60,326 bases of DNA from JBBBNV01 sp037137075 (GTDB lineage: Bacteria; Bacillota; Bacilli; Paenibacillales; NBRC-103111). Of the stretch, positions 52,821-60,326 are shown piece by piece. The notes under the pieces were generated by a model. The model did no database searches. It was not told the DNA's origin and saw only the letters and a list, made by a program, of their open reading frames with translations. The position numbers were made by a program, and so were the translations under genes. Location: positions 1-60,326 of the forward strand of contig NZ_JBBBNV010000027.1 in NCBI RefSeq assembly GCF_037137075.1, written 5' to 3'. Each line of letters starts with the position of its first letter. The stretch's first letter is position 1.

Positions 52821-53156
52821 TTATTTGTTTAAAAAGGACAAACAGAACAAGCAATCCCCTTCTGTACGCAGGTGGCCGTAATACACATTACATATATGAA
52901 AGCCTTCATGATACAGCCGGGCAAGGTTATCATAGCCTTCGCCAACAACCGATTTGCCTGCTGCCGTATTCTCCGGCTCTTCCTGCGTTGTTTCATGACG
53001 AAGCAGCTTGCGCAATTGAGCGTTCTCGATGGTAAGCCGGGTATTCTCCTCCAGAAGCTCAACCAGTTTTTTCTTCAATTGGCCGAGTTCCGTATGCATC
53101 CGCCCCATCTGCTCTTCCACTTGGTCTAACTCGGTAAAAAACTCGTGTTTGTCCAC
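52821..53156 (-). CDS. yabA: replication initiation control protein YabA
   Basis: YabA binds DnaA and DnaN and restrains initiation at oriC. The 111-residue protein has an N-terminal leucine-zipper coiled coil (about 1-55; ELGQLKKKLVELLEENTRL) that makes a tetramer, a linker, and a C-terminal zinc-binding domain with H and three C in EGFHICNVYYGHLR and GDCLFCLSF. The start is GTG 53156. It lies between ricT and a terminator. Confidence 0.96.
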   Translation of the reverse strand: MDKHEFFTELDQVEEQMGRMHTELGQLKKKLVELLEENTRLTIENAQLRKLLRHETTQEEPENTAAGKSVVGEGYDNLARLYHEGFHICNVYYGHLRTEGDCLFCLSFLNK

Positions 53157-53175
53157 GCTTCCACCCCAGCACCTG

Positions 53176-53976
53176 CTATTCTACTACTACGTCGTCCAGC
53201 GGCAGCACATCAGAACGGCCCGAATCAAAAAATTGCACCTTCACTGTGCGCTGCTCCACGTTCAGACCGATGACCTTGCCGGCTCCGAGTGAAGTGACAA
53301 CATGGCTGCCCATCTTCGGCATCTCTTCTTTACCGCTTTCATACTGGTCATGTTCATATTTCAAACAGCACATTAAACGCCCGCATAAACCGGAAATTTT
53401 GGTCGGATTCAGCGACAGATTCTGATCCTTGGCCATCTTAATCGATACCGGGTCAAAATCACCCAAAAACGAGGAACAGCAAAGGATACGTCCACATGGC
53501 CCGATTCCGCCCAGCATTTTGGCCTCATCACGAACCCCGATTTGCCGCAGTTCGATTCGGGTCCGGAATACACTGGCGAGGTCCTTCACCAGCTCCCGGA
53601 AATCTACCCGGCCTTCGGCGGTAAAATAAAAAATAACCTTGTTGCGGTCAAAAGTATACTCGACATCAACCAGCTTCATTTTCAAGCCGTGATCCTTTAT
53701 CTTCTGCAGACAGATGCCGAAAGCATTCTTGGCCGCCTGCTTATTCTCGTCCACCATCTTCGCATCGGCATCGCCGGCAATGCGAATCACTTTTTTCAGC
53801 GGAAGCACGACGTCCGCTTCGCCAACAACCCGCTGGCCAATGACCACCCGCCCGTATTCCACGCCCCGAGCTGTCTCCACAATAACAGAGTGCTCTTTTT
53901 CTATCGGTAGATCACTGGGATCGAAGTAATAAATTTTACCGGCTTTTTTGAAACGTACACCAACAACCGAGTACAA
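53176..53976 (-). CDS. ricT: regulatory iron-sulfur protein RicT (PSP1 family, YaaT)
   Basis: RicT forms the Ric complex with RicA and RicF, which binds 4Fe-4S clusters and aids RNase Y-dependent mRNA maturation, phosphorelay and sporulation. The 266-residue protein has the PSP1 cysteine pattern: CGRILCCSSFLGDF (about 165-178) and LCGRLMCCLKYE (about 198-209). TTG 53976 is the start, after TAGGGA. It follows holB by 9 bases. Confidence 0.95.
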   Translation of the reverse strand: MYSVVGVRFKKAGKIYYFDPSDLPIEKEHSVIVETARGVEYGRVVIGQRVVGEADVVLPLKKVIRIAGDADAKMVDENKQAAKNAFGICLQKIKDHGLKMKLVDVEYTFDRNKVIFYFTAEGRVDFRELVKDLASVFRTRIELRQIGVRDEAKMLGGIGPCGRILCCSSFLGDFDPVSIKMAKDQNLSLNPTKISGLCGRLMCCLKYEHDQYESGKEEMPKMGSHVVTSLGAGKVIGLNVEQRTVKVQFFDSGRSDVLPLDDVVVE

Positions 53977-53985
53977 CGTTCATCC

Positions 53986-54963
53986 CTACTCTCCCTGTAC
54001 GTCTAATAGAAACTGTTCCAGTGCCAGTTGGGGGTTCACGTGATATCGAAGCCGCTTCTTCATCTCGGAAGCCCGCTCCATCGCCCGCGCCCAACTTCCG
54101 GTTTCTTTGGAAAACGCCATTTTCTTCAACCATTCTGCCTGGTCGATATATACAAGATGCTCTACTTTGCCGCATCGCACTAAAATCATATCCTTGAACC
54201 ATAAAAAAAGAAGATCAAAGAACGTTTCCAAATGCTGTGCCGCCTCTCCCTTCATTACCTTTTGCTGGAGAGTCAGCCACATGTCCGGCGAACGGGAACA
54301 GCATTCTTTCATTAATTGTATCATTACGCCTCTGACTTCTGCAAACCAATTTCCATGGATGAATTCTCTAGCAGCACCAAGGCCTGCCGTCAGCTCAGCG
54401 GCAGCCCGCGCCAGCTCCGGGGCCGCGCCCTCCTGCACCAGAATCGGCGCCAGCTCCGAGGCCGCAAGCGGAGTAAACGGGATCCACTGCGAACGGGAGC
54501 GTATGGTCGGCAAAACCGCCTGTCCATTCTCCGTAAGAAGCACGGCGATAATGCGGGACTGCGGCTCCTCCAGAAACTTCAGCAGGCTGTTTGCCGCCTG
54601 AATCGTCATCCGGTCCGCCTCTTGAATAATGTACACCTTGGCTCCAGAGGATGTCGTCCGGAACGCAAACTCCTTTTGCAGCTCACGGATTTGGTCGATC
54701 TTGATGCTTGTCCCGACCGGTTCGATATGAAACACATCCGGATGGTTGCCATGCTCCACCTTCCGGCATTCCAGACACCGTCCGCAGGCATCATCCTGCC
54801 GTTCCGTGCAAAAAATAGCCTGCGCTAGCGTCAGCGCCATCGCCTTGCGCCCGGTCCCCAAGGGTCCCGTAAACATATAGGCATGAGACAGCCTGCCGGA
54901 ACGCAGCGCATTTTGCAATATTCGCTTGGCCTTCTCCTGGCCCGGGATCTGATCAAAAGACAT
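53986..54963 (-). CDS. holB: DNA polymerase III delta' subunit
   Basis: HolB is a clamp-loader subunit. The 325-residue protein starts MSFDQIPGQEKAKRILQ and has the P-loop-like GPLGTGRKAMAL, a zinc-binding four-cysteine module (CTERQDDACGRCLEC), and NSLLKFLEEPQ, LLTENG. ATG 54963 follows GAGGC. The longer frame to 55101 runs into yaaR and is rejected. It follows yaaR by 16 bases. Confidence 0.95.
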   Translation of the reverse strand: MSFDQIPGQEKAKRILQNALRSGRLSHAYMFTGPLGTGRKAMALTLAQAIFCTERQDDACGRCLECRKVEHGNHPDVFHIEPVGTSIKIDQIRELQKEFAFRTTSSGAKVYIIQEADRMTIQAANSLLKFLEEPQSRIIAVLLTENGQAVLPTIRSRSQWIPFTPLAASELAPILVQEGAAPELARAAAELTAGLGAAREFIHGNWFAEVRGVMIQLMKECCSRSPDMWLTLQQKVMKGEAAQHLETFFDLLFLWFKDMILVRCGKVEHLVYIDQAEWLKKMAFSKETGSWARAMERASEMKKRLRYHVNPQLALEQFLLDVQGE

Positions 54964-54979
54964 TTCGGTTCTCGCCTCG

Positions 54980-55426
54980 CTAGAAGAGTAAATTGATAAG
55001 CATGCCCCGGATTTCCCCGACCTTGCCGAGCAGGTCAATCTTGCCCTCTTCCGTCTCCAGAAGATCATCGGCCATATCCAGCAGCGCCCGATCAATTTCA
55101 TCCAACAGCTTATACCGCTTTCCGCGGCCGCGGCGATCCCAGCCCGTCGTATCCTTCAGGCCGACGCCGCGCCGGACAGTATCCTCCAGAAACTTTTTGA
55201 CGAGCAGCTTGTAAGCCCGCAATTCTCGGACTGTCATCGACTTGGTTAAACGGTCTCCCTGCAGTTGAATCTGCTGAAGCATTTTTTGCAGCTGCTCCTG
55301 ATCGGCCTTCCGATCCTGCTGCTGGAGCATATCCGAGAAGCCTCTCATATTCGTCTGGTTGGCATTGCCTGCCTCCTGACGCTTCAGCTCTTTGCCCAAG
55401 GGGCGATAACCGGGGTTAATTTTCAC
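54980..55426 (-). CDS. yaaR: YaaR family protein (DUF327)
   Basis: A 148-residue, mostly helical, charged protein with a long predicted coiled-coil region (FSDMLQQQDRKADQEQLQK, LQQIQLQGDRLTKS) and the family segment VRELRAYKLLVKKFLEDTV. The function is unknown. GTG 55426 has GGAG ten bases upstream. Position between darA and holB is conserved in Bacillales. Confidence 0.92.
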   Translation of the reverse strand: MKINPGYRPLGKELKRQEAGNANQTNMRGFSDMLQQQDRKADQEQLQKMLQQIQLQGDRLTKSMTVRELRAYKLLVKKFLEDTVRRGVGLKDTTGWDRRGRGKRYKLLDEIDRALLDMADDLLETEEGKIDLLGKVGEIRGMLINLLF

Positions 55427-55564
55427 GCCAATTTCACTCCATGGTTTTTACTTGATTGTAGCTGGTATCGTACGGTCAAATGCATGTATGCTGGGGTCCA
55501 TGTTCGGCAGCTGAGTTTCCATAGCCCCCCAGTGCCCCAAGCCGCTACTCAATGCCGTATTTCA

Positions 55565-55894
55565 TCAGAAATGCTCGAACCGCTCGACAGGCATTACGAA
55601 TACAGCCGCACCCCCAACCTGCACTTCCACAGGGAACGGAATGTAGGAATCCGTTGTGCCGCCCATCGGGGAAACCGGCGTTACCAGCTGCTCACGCACC
55701 TTGCAGTTGGCCTTGATGACCTGCATCACATCCTGAATCCGATCGTCCTCGATCCCGATCATAAACGTTGTATTGCCGGCCCGGAGGAAGCCCCCCGTAC
55801 TGGCTAGCTTTGTTGCACGGAAGCCCTCTTTGATCAGGGCTGCAGATAAACGGTTGCTGTCTTTGTCTTGAACTACGGCAATGACCAATTTCAT
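55565..55894 (-). CDS. darA: PII-like cyclic di-AMP receptor DarA (YaaQ)
   Basis: DarA is a trimeric PII-like protein that binds c-di-AMP. The 109-residue protein begins MKLVIAVVQDKDSNRLSAAL and has the ligand loops KLASTGGFLRAGNTTFMIG and PVSPMGGTTDS. ATG 55894 follows GGAGGG; TTG 55900 is too close. Together with the c-di-AMP riboswitch at 47585-47807 it puts two c-di-AMP sensors within 8 kb. Confidence 0.96.
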   Translation of the reverse strand: MKLVIAVVQDKDSNRLSAALIKEGFRATKLASTGGFLRAGNTTFMIGIEDDRIQDVMQVIKANCKVREQLVTPVSPMGGTTDSYIPFPVEVQVGGAAVFVMPVERFEHF

Positions 55895-56082
55895 GGGCAA
55901 GCCCTCCTTTTATAATAAACCGTGTCGCCTGCGCCGCTCCCCGCCTTGCTCCTCTGACACGCCTTACATCCTTCTCTCGGACGAAGTCTTCATTGCGCCT
56001 CCAGGAAAATGCGCTTACAACAGAACATGAAGCTATGAGGCCGGGCAGGCCATTTTGAATTGCAATAAAAGTCGTACGATTA

Positions 56083-56736
56083 TTAATTTGACAAATGTAT
56101 ACCGAATTCCTTCATTCTTCTTCCAATGACACGGCAACTTTCCAAAAATACTTCCTCTATCGCCTGAGACGCATCAATGCGCACAATCCGATCCGGGTAC
56201 AGCTTCAGCACTTGATTATAGCCTTCCTGGACCATTTCATGGAAACGCGATGCCTCCAAATCAAGGCGGTTAATCTCTCTCTCCCCGTTGGCTCGGATTC
56301 GCTTCAGTCCCACCTCCGGCGGCACATCCAAATACAGGGTCATATCGGGCATAACATCCCCAATCGCAAAACGGTTAATACTCCAAATCTCATCAATTCC
56401 GATCCCGCGTGCATGTCCCTGATAGGCCAGACTGCTATCGATAAACCGGTCGCACAAAATGACACAGCCCCGCTGCAGCGCCGGGACGACCTTTTCAACA
56501 AGATGCTGCCGCCGGGCCGCGGCATACAGCAGCGCCTCTGTACGGCCATCCATCTCGGTGTGCTCCGGATTCAGTATAACCTCGCGTATCCGCTCTGCAA
56601 TACGAATGCCTCCCGGCTCGCGCGTCACAACAACCTCAATTCCTGCATGGCGCAGCCATTCGGCGATCCGCAGTATAATCGAGGATTTTCCAGCCCCCTC
56701 GCCGCCTTCTAATGTAATAAATACCCCTTTAGTCAT
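56083..56736 (-). CDS. tmk: thymidylate kinase
   Basis: Tmk phosphorylates dTMP to dTDP. The 217-residue protein has the P-loop FITLEGGEGAGKSS, TREPGG, the DR motif LCDRFIDSSLAYQG and the lid region. ATG 56736 begins TKGVFITLEG; GGAG lies 12 bases upstream. ATG 56760 would add eight residues without a clear ribosome site. Confidence 0.97.
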   Translation of the reverse strand: MTKGVFITLEGGEGAGKSSIILRIAEWLRHAGIEVVVTREPGGIRIAERIREVILNPEHTEMDGRTEALLYAAARRQHLVEKVVPALQRGCVILCDRFIDSSLAYQGHARGIGIDEIWSINRFAIGDVMPDMTLYLDVPPEVGLKRIRANGEREINRLDLEASRFHEMVQEGYNQVLKLYPDRIVRIDASQAIEEVFLESCRVIGRRMKEFGIHLSN

Positions 56737-56911
56737 GCTGAGCTTCGTCTCCTGTTCCATTTCTTCTATTACTATATGTCATCCGCCCAAAAGCGTTCCC
56801 AAGGCGCCATGCGCTTCCCGGCAAGCCGCTGCTGCCGCTTTGCTCCAATATATGGCTTGGCAGCACCGAAAGGTATGCACTTCAAGAAAGAGTCCATCAC
56901 TGTAGCAGAGA

Positions 56912-58540
56912 TTATATTTTTACCCGGACGGTTGCTCCTGAGGAATCATGCAGCCCCTGAAACCTTACGCCGCCTTCGGCTAATTTCCACAAAGCTTCAG
57001 CCGCTGTTGCCGTTATCGTTTCTCCTGCGAACACTACAGGAATACCCGGCGGATAGGGAATGACCATTTCCGCTGCAGCTCGTCCTGCAGCCTCCAGCCA
57101 AGGAACGGATTCGACTGATACCGTGGACTCTTTTCCCGAAAGCACCGAATGATCATCAAGCCCAAACGCAACCGGCAGCGAAATCCCCGTATCTCCCGTA
57201 CTGCCAATGGGAGCAGCATCAATCGCGGGCTCCTGCGCCCAGTTGGACCCCGCAGCGCGGGTACATTCCTCAGGCTGACTCTCTGCAGCAGAGACCCCGG
57301 TTTCCTTGAACACGATCGGTGTTCTGGCGATACTTCCATCTGCAAGGCACTCCTCTGCAATCTCCTGCAAGGCCTTGGCGATTCGCAGCGCATCCCCGGC
57401 GGTAGATGCCGGACTGAATACGAGCAGGACGTATCTTTCCGTTGCCAGCTCCGGATAGCATCCCTTGCCCTCCAGCTGCCGCTGCAGACGCCCGCCGTTC
57501 AATGCTCCCGTTCGCTCCTCGACCAGCACCTTAAACGGATCAAGCGTTTCATAGGCGGCGGATAACTCACCCGGCCTCGGCAAAATTCTGAACACGGGGT
57601 CATCCTGCAGTTTTTCACGAAACAATCGGACAGCCTGCAGCCCTGCTTCAACCCGGGACTCTCCCTCCAGCGCCATTTGCCGTCTTGCCAGATCAAGCGA
57701 GGACATGATTGGATAGGATGGGCTGGAGCTTTGCAGCATGGCGAGCCGCTGATAAAGCAGCGCTTTGTTCATCCGCGGGCCCTGAACGTGCAGCATCGCG
57801 CCCATCGTCATCGCTGTCAACAGCTTATGGGTGGATTGGACGACAGCATCCGCCCCGCATTGGAGCGCAGATGCCGGCAGATCGGGATGGAACCCGTAGT
57901 GGGCTCCATGCGCCTCATCAACCAGCAGCGGTATACCTGCCTGATGAGCGAGATCTGCGATTGCAGCGAGATTCGCCCCCATACCATAATAATTCGGGCT
58001 AGTCAGCAGCACAGCTTTGGCGCTCGGGTAAGCCTCCAGCGCGTCCCGCACATCATCCGGGCGGGCCGCCGCGGCCAATCCCGAGTCCGGGTCCATACGA
58101 GCGGGAAGAAAGACCGCTCGCGCGCCAGCCAGCATAAGCCCATGCCAAACCGACTTGTGCGAGTTTCGCTGTACGATGACAATATCATTCTCCCCCTGCC
58201 GGCACACCGATAAAATCATAGCTAAATTCCCCGCCGTGCTGCCCCCTACCAGAAATCTGGTTTCATCCGCCCCAAAGCAGGCTGCAGCGAGCTCCTGCGC
58301 CTCCAATATGGCGCCTTGGGGATCATGCAAATCATCCAGCCCGCTGATTTCGGTCTGATCCAGGGACATGACCCCTCCCAGAAAAGCTTTCGCCTGCGGG
58401 TCCAGTCCTTGCCCCGATTTATGTCCTGGCACGTGCAGACTGAGCGCATCACGGTTGTAATGCGATACAAGCGCCTCATATAACGGCGCGCGCTGCTGCT
58501 GTATGTTATTTGAACGGTTCATATGGCTCGTCAATGGCAC
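56912..58540 (-). CDS. Orn/Lys/Arg decarboxylase-family PLP enzyme (YaaO-like)
   Basis: The 542-residue fold type I PLP enzyme shows LHVPGHKSGQG, EISGLDDLHDP, VGGSTAGNLAMI, VDEAHGAHYGFHP and the PLP lysine in QSTHKLLTAMTMGAM. A C-terminal domain has IPYPPGIPVVFAGE. Substrate (lysine, arginine or ornithine) cannot be told; it may serve polyamine synthesis. A variable stretch (about 405-470) interrupts the C-terminal part. The start is ambiguous: GTG 58540, TTG 58534 or ATG 58522. B. subtilis yaaO precedes tmk in the same way. Confidence 0.9.
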   Translation of the reverse strand: MPLTSHMNRSNNIQQQRAPLYEALVSHYNRDALSLHVPGHKSGQGLDPQAKAFLGGVMSLDQTEISGLDDLHDPQGAILEAQELAAACFGADETRFLVGGSTAGNLAMILSVCRQGENDIVIVQRNSHKSVWHGLMLAGARAVFLPARMDPDSGLAAAARPDDVRDALEAYPSAKAVLLTSPNYYGMGANLAAIADLAHQAGIPLLVDEAHGAHYGFHPDLPASALQCGADAVVQSTHKLLTAMTMGAMLHVQGPRMNKALLYQRLAMLQSSSPSYPIMSSLDLARRQMALEGESRVEAGLQAVRLFREKLQDDPVFRILPRPGELSAAYETLDPFKVLVEERTGALNGGRLQRQLEGKGCYPELATERYVLLVFSPASTAGDALRIAKALQEIAEECLADGSIARTPIVFKETGVSAAESQPEECTRAAGSNWAQEPAIDAAPIGSTGDTGISLPVAFGLDDHSVLSGKESTVSVESVPWLEAAGRAAAEMVIPYPPGIPVVFAGETITATAAEALWKLAEGGVRFQGLHDSSGATVRVKI

Positions 58541-58643
58541 CTCGATTTATTACAATTGGTTACTTTATGCTTTGTCCAAGAAATCGCGACGGCAGCTTTC
58601 ATTTTATTCTAGCATATTGGACAAGAAACCCCCAATGACATAA

Positions 58644-58680
58644 CAAAAAAGAAGCTCCTTTCCTCCTGGAAAAAGGAGCT
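58644..58680 (-). terminator. terminator downstream of gin
   Basis: AGCTCCTTT and AAAGGAGCT pair around a short loop, followed by CTTTTTT. A second GC-rich hairpin (CACCGCGCGC with GCGCGCGGTG, about 58730-58752) lies nearer the gin stop, with only TTT behind it. Confidence 0.75.
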
Positions 58681-58765
58681 CCAGAGCCTTCACGGGCCAT
58701 GTGGTCGACCGACCGCCGTCATGCAGCGAAACACCGCGCGCTGGGAGTTGCGCGCGGTGCGGAAA

Positions 58766-58951
58766 TTACGCGTCTTTTTTATACCAGATTCGCCGCAATT
58801 GATGAATAAAAAAAGGATATTTGGCATCCACCACATCTGTTTTAACCATTTCAGCTTCGCAATCGTCGCAAATAAATTCTGTATAAACCCGGATGCCATG
58901 ACCTTTTTTCTGATCGCAGATAATGCAGGTGTTTTCGTTCTGCTGTTCCAC
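58766..58951 (-). CDS. gin: sigma-G inhibitor Gin (CsfB)
   Basis: Gin binds and inhibits sigma-G, and sigma-E, keeping the late forespore programme in check. The 61-residue protein has the zinc-binding CIICDQKKG and FICDDCEAE cysteine pairs, followed by a helical tail. GTG 58951 follows AGGTGG. A sigma-F-type promoter just upstream matches its known forespore expression. Confidence 0.9.
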   Translation of the reverse strand: MEQQNENTCIICDQKKGHGIRVYTEFICDDCEAEMVKTDVVDAKYPFFIHQLRRIWYKKDA

Positions 58952-58980
58952 ACTACCACCTCGCTCCGCGGTTTTTCTAC

Positions 58981-59010
58981 CAGTATGCCACAGTTTCTAT
59001 GGTTTTAAAC
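58981..59010 (-). promoter_or_regulatory. sigma-F promoter of gin
   Basis: GTTTA, 16-base spacer, GGCATACTG, fitting the sigma-F consensus (GYWTA and GGnnAnAhTR). The 58952-59178 gap holds no other feature I can see. Confidence 0.6.
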
Positions 59011-59178
59011 TAGATTCTTTATGCTGTAATGTATGATTTTATAGACCATGTCGTGTCTGTACGAATTTTGTTTTTTTGGGGTGCGCTTGCCCGTTCAAAT
59101 TCCTATAGTGAATCTTAGCGTTTTGTGAGATAATGTGTGGGTATTCGAGCCATTTTAAACTTATCGGGTGAACGTATC

Positions 59179-59721
59179 ATGTCCCTTACGCGACAAGAAC
59201 TAACAAAAGACTCTACCATTTATAACTACATGCTCTTGTCCAGAATTCGCAATGCCCAATGGATGCCACCCTTGTATTGGGGGATATTTGGAGGGGCACT
59301 GCTCGTTTGCTGGCTCTTCGGCGAGCATACCGGCCATGCCATTTATTGGCTGATCGGCGGCTTGCCAGGCTCACTGTACCTCTATTACGCGGTCACCAAA
59401 AGCTACCTGCATTTCACAGGCGCCCATTCCTCGCAGAGCTGGAAAACCTCCTTCAGCTGTCCATGGATCGGGTTTCTCCCGCACCAGCAGTTTGTCTCTT
59501 ACCGAATACTGCTGCATTCCCAGTTGCATATCTTCGGCATTGCTCTATGCACCTTGATGCTGCTCCTCTCCTGGAGCGGACCCTGGGATGCGGCCGCCCT
59601 GCTGTTTGTGCACCTATGGCTGCTAATGCCGCGTTTTGCCATTTTGTTATGGTTCCGCCGAAGCGCTCCTAGCGGCTGGCTGAGGATTACCAAAACCGAA
59701 ACAAGCTACTATAAGCAATAA
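59179..59721 (+). CDS. unrecognised multi-pass membrane protein
   Basis: The 180-residue plus-strand protein has a hydrophilic N-terminus (MSLTRQELTKDSTIYN) and about four hydrophobic segments (around 30-50, 54-70, 115-130 and 132-150), ending in a charged tail. It is rich in Trp and Leu. ATG 59179 follows GGTG; upstream in-frame codons to 59137 lack a site. It faces the rRNA operon end-to-end and carries its own terminator. I do not recognise the family. Confidence 0.75.
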   Translation: MSLTRQELTKDSTIYNYMLLSRIRNAQWMPPLYWGIFGGALLVCWLFGEHTGHAIYWLIGGLPGSLYLYYAVTKSYLHFTGAHSSQSWKTSFSCPWIGFLPHQQFVSYRILLHSQLHIFGIALCTLMLLLSWSGPWDAAALLFVHLWLLMPRFAILLWFRRSAPSGWLRITKTETSYYKQ

Positions 59722-59726
59722 TGACC

Positions 59727-59771
59727 AAAGCCCTGCGCCCTCTTCAATGAAGAGGCACACGGGGCTTTTTT
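59727..59771 (+). terminator. intrinsic terminator of the membrane protein gene
   Basis: AAGCCC with GGGGCTT, and inside it CCTCTTC with GAAGAGG, form a long two-part stem followed by six T. Confidence 0.85.
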
Positions 59772-59911
59772 ACTGTCATTTGGATCGTGTTTCTTCATTA
59801 ATATGGGTGCAATATAAATAGGATACAGCCTGCCGCCGGAAGGCCTACAGGGTATACCTTTTCTTTACCGTTGTTCCGGACTTCAAGCACTCCCAGAAAA
59901 ATCTAGGAAAC

Positions 59912-59946
59912 GCAAAAACACCGTGCTGACAAATGTCAGCACGGCG
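59912..59946 (-). terminator. rRNA operon terminator
   Basis: GCCGTGCTGACA and GTCAGCACGGT form a strong stem with a small loop, followed by GTTTTT. It begins just after the 5S gene. Confidence 0.9.
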
Positions 59947-59953
59947 CTCTGCG

Positions 59954-60070
59954 GCTTGGCAACGTCCTACTCTCCCGGGACCCTGCGGTCCAAGTACCAT
60001 CGGCGCTGGAAGGCTTAACGGTCGTGTTCGGGATGGGTACGCGTGGTTCCCTTCCGCCATCATCACCAAA
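59954..60070 (-). rRNA. rrf: 5S ribosomal RNA
   Basis: The minus strand reads a standard 5S sequence of about 117 bases: TTTGGTGATGATGGCGGAAG at the 5' end, CCCATCCCGAACACG in loop B/C, and GAGTAGGACGTTGCCAAGC at the 3' end. End positions are accurate to a few bases. It closes an rRNA operon that extends beyond the window. Confidence 0.95.
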
Positions 60071-60259
60071 CCTGCAAGCTTTATGAAGCAAAGCTGCTTC
60101 GGAAGCCTGTTTTTTTCGAAGAGTCCCCTCTTCGAAAACGCTGCAAGAAAATCTCCAGCCTTATCCAGGGCGTGCAGCTTCTTGCTCAAGGGATTCCTCC
60201 CTGAAAACTAGATACGAAACGTTCCATCCATCCATGTTTGGTTAGCTGATGTATCTTGG

Positions 60260-60326
60260 ATAAGCCCTCGACCGATTAGTATTCGTCAGCTCCACACGTT
60301 ACCGCGCTTCCACCCCGAACCTATCT
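60260..60326 (-). rRNA. rrl: 23S ribosomal RNA, 3' end (partial)
   Basis: The last 67 bases of the window read, on the minus strand, the conserved 3' terminus of 23S rRNA (CGGTAACGTGTGGAGCTGAC, then ACTAATCGGTCGAGGGCTTA). The gene is cut by the window edge. The 60071-60259 spacer before 5S contains CCCTGAAAACTAGATACG, typical of Bacillales 23S-5S spacers, and no tRNA. Confidence 0.93.

Noticed and set aside
60071..60259. tRNA gene in the 23S-5S spacer
   Set aside because: No cloverleaf or CCA-end pattern; the sequence looks like ordinary processing spacer.
1..60326. CRISPR arrays, prophage, transposons or defence islands
   Set aside because: No spaced direct repeats, transposase, integrase, or nuclease/toxin pairs were seen; gaps are short and mostly explained by promoters and terminators.

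Overview
The window is about 60 kb from a spore-forming, Gram-positive bacterium of the Bacillales, most likely Paenibacillus or a close relative (Paenibacillaceae). The evidence is the dense set of sporulation genes (spoIIE, spoVT, spoVG, yabG, yabP, yabQ, an sspF-type SASP, the sigma-G inhibitor gin), moderately high GC by eye, and a gene order that follows the origin-proximal tmk-to-lysS block of Bacillus subtilis almost gene for gene. The given strand is the reverse of the usual orientation: almost every gene is on the minus strand, so the map is easiest to read from right to left.

Layout from right (60326) to left. The 3' end of a 23S rRNA gene and a 5S rRNA gene with terminator; an unrecognised plus-strand membrane protein; gin under a sigma-F-type promoter; a YaaO-type PLP decarboxylase; tmk, darA (c-di-AMP receptor), yaaR, holB, ricT, yabA, trmN and rsmI; abrB on the plus strand with Spo0A-box dyads; an HD-domain phosphohydrolase where B. 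subtilis has metS; tatD; a c-di-AMP (ydaO-type) riboswitch leading into the cell-wall gene yabE; rnmV, rsmA, yabG, veg, sspF, ispE, purR, ridA, spoVG, glmU, rplY, a plus-strand 66-codon gene, pth, mfd, spoVT, yabM, mazG, hup, rqcP, yabP, yabQ, divIC, yabR, spoIIE, a Crp/Fnr-type regulator, yabS, yabT, tilS, hpt, ftsH; the NAD operon nadA-nadB-nadC with coaX, hslO and yacD; cysK; the folate operon pabB-pabA-pabC-folP-folB-folK; dusB, greA and lysS. At the far left are the tail of a plus-strand gene and a probable pseudogene.

The genes combine translation and tRNA maintenance (lysS, dusB, tilS, rsmA, rsmI, trmN, rnmV, pth, rqcP), cofactor synthesis (folate, NAD, CoA, cysteine), DNA replication and repair (holB, yabA, tmk, mfd, hup), cell envelope (glmU, yabE, yabM, divIC, ftsH) and a developmental programme. 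Many start sites could be refined from Shine-Dalgarno positions. Promoter-like sequences can be read for sigma-A, sigma-H (spoVG), sigma-F (gin), sigma-G (sspF, spoVT), sigma-K (yabG) and Spo0A (spoIIE, abrB), each matching the known control of the B. subtilis orthologue.

The most interesting points are the ydaO-type riboswitch with its own terminator in front of yabE, the dyad arrangement of Spo0A boxes between abrB and the HD-domain gene, and the absence of prs, metG and fin from positions where the B. subtilis order has them. No CRISPR array, prophage, insertion sequence or defence system was seen, and I found no clearly undescribed multi-gene system.
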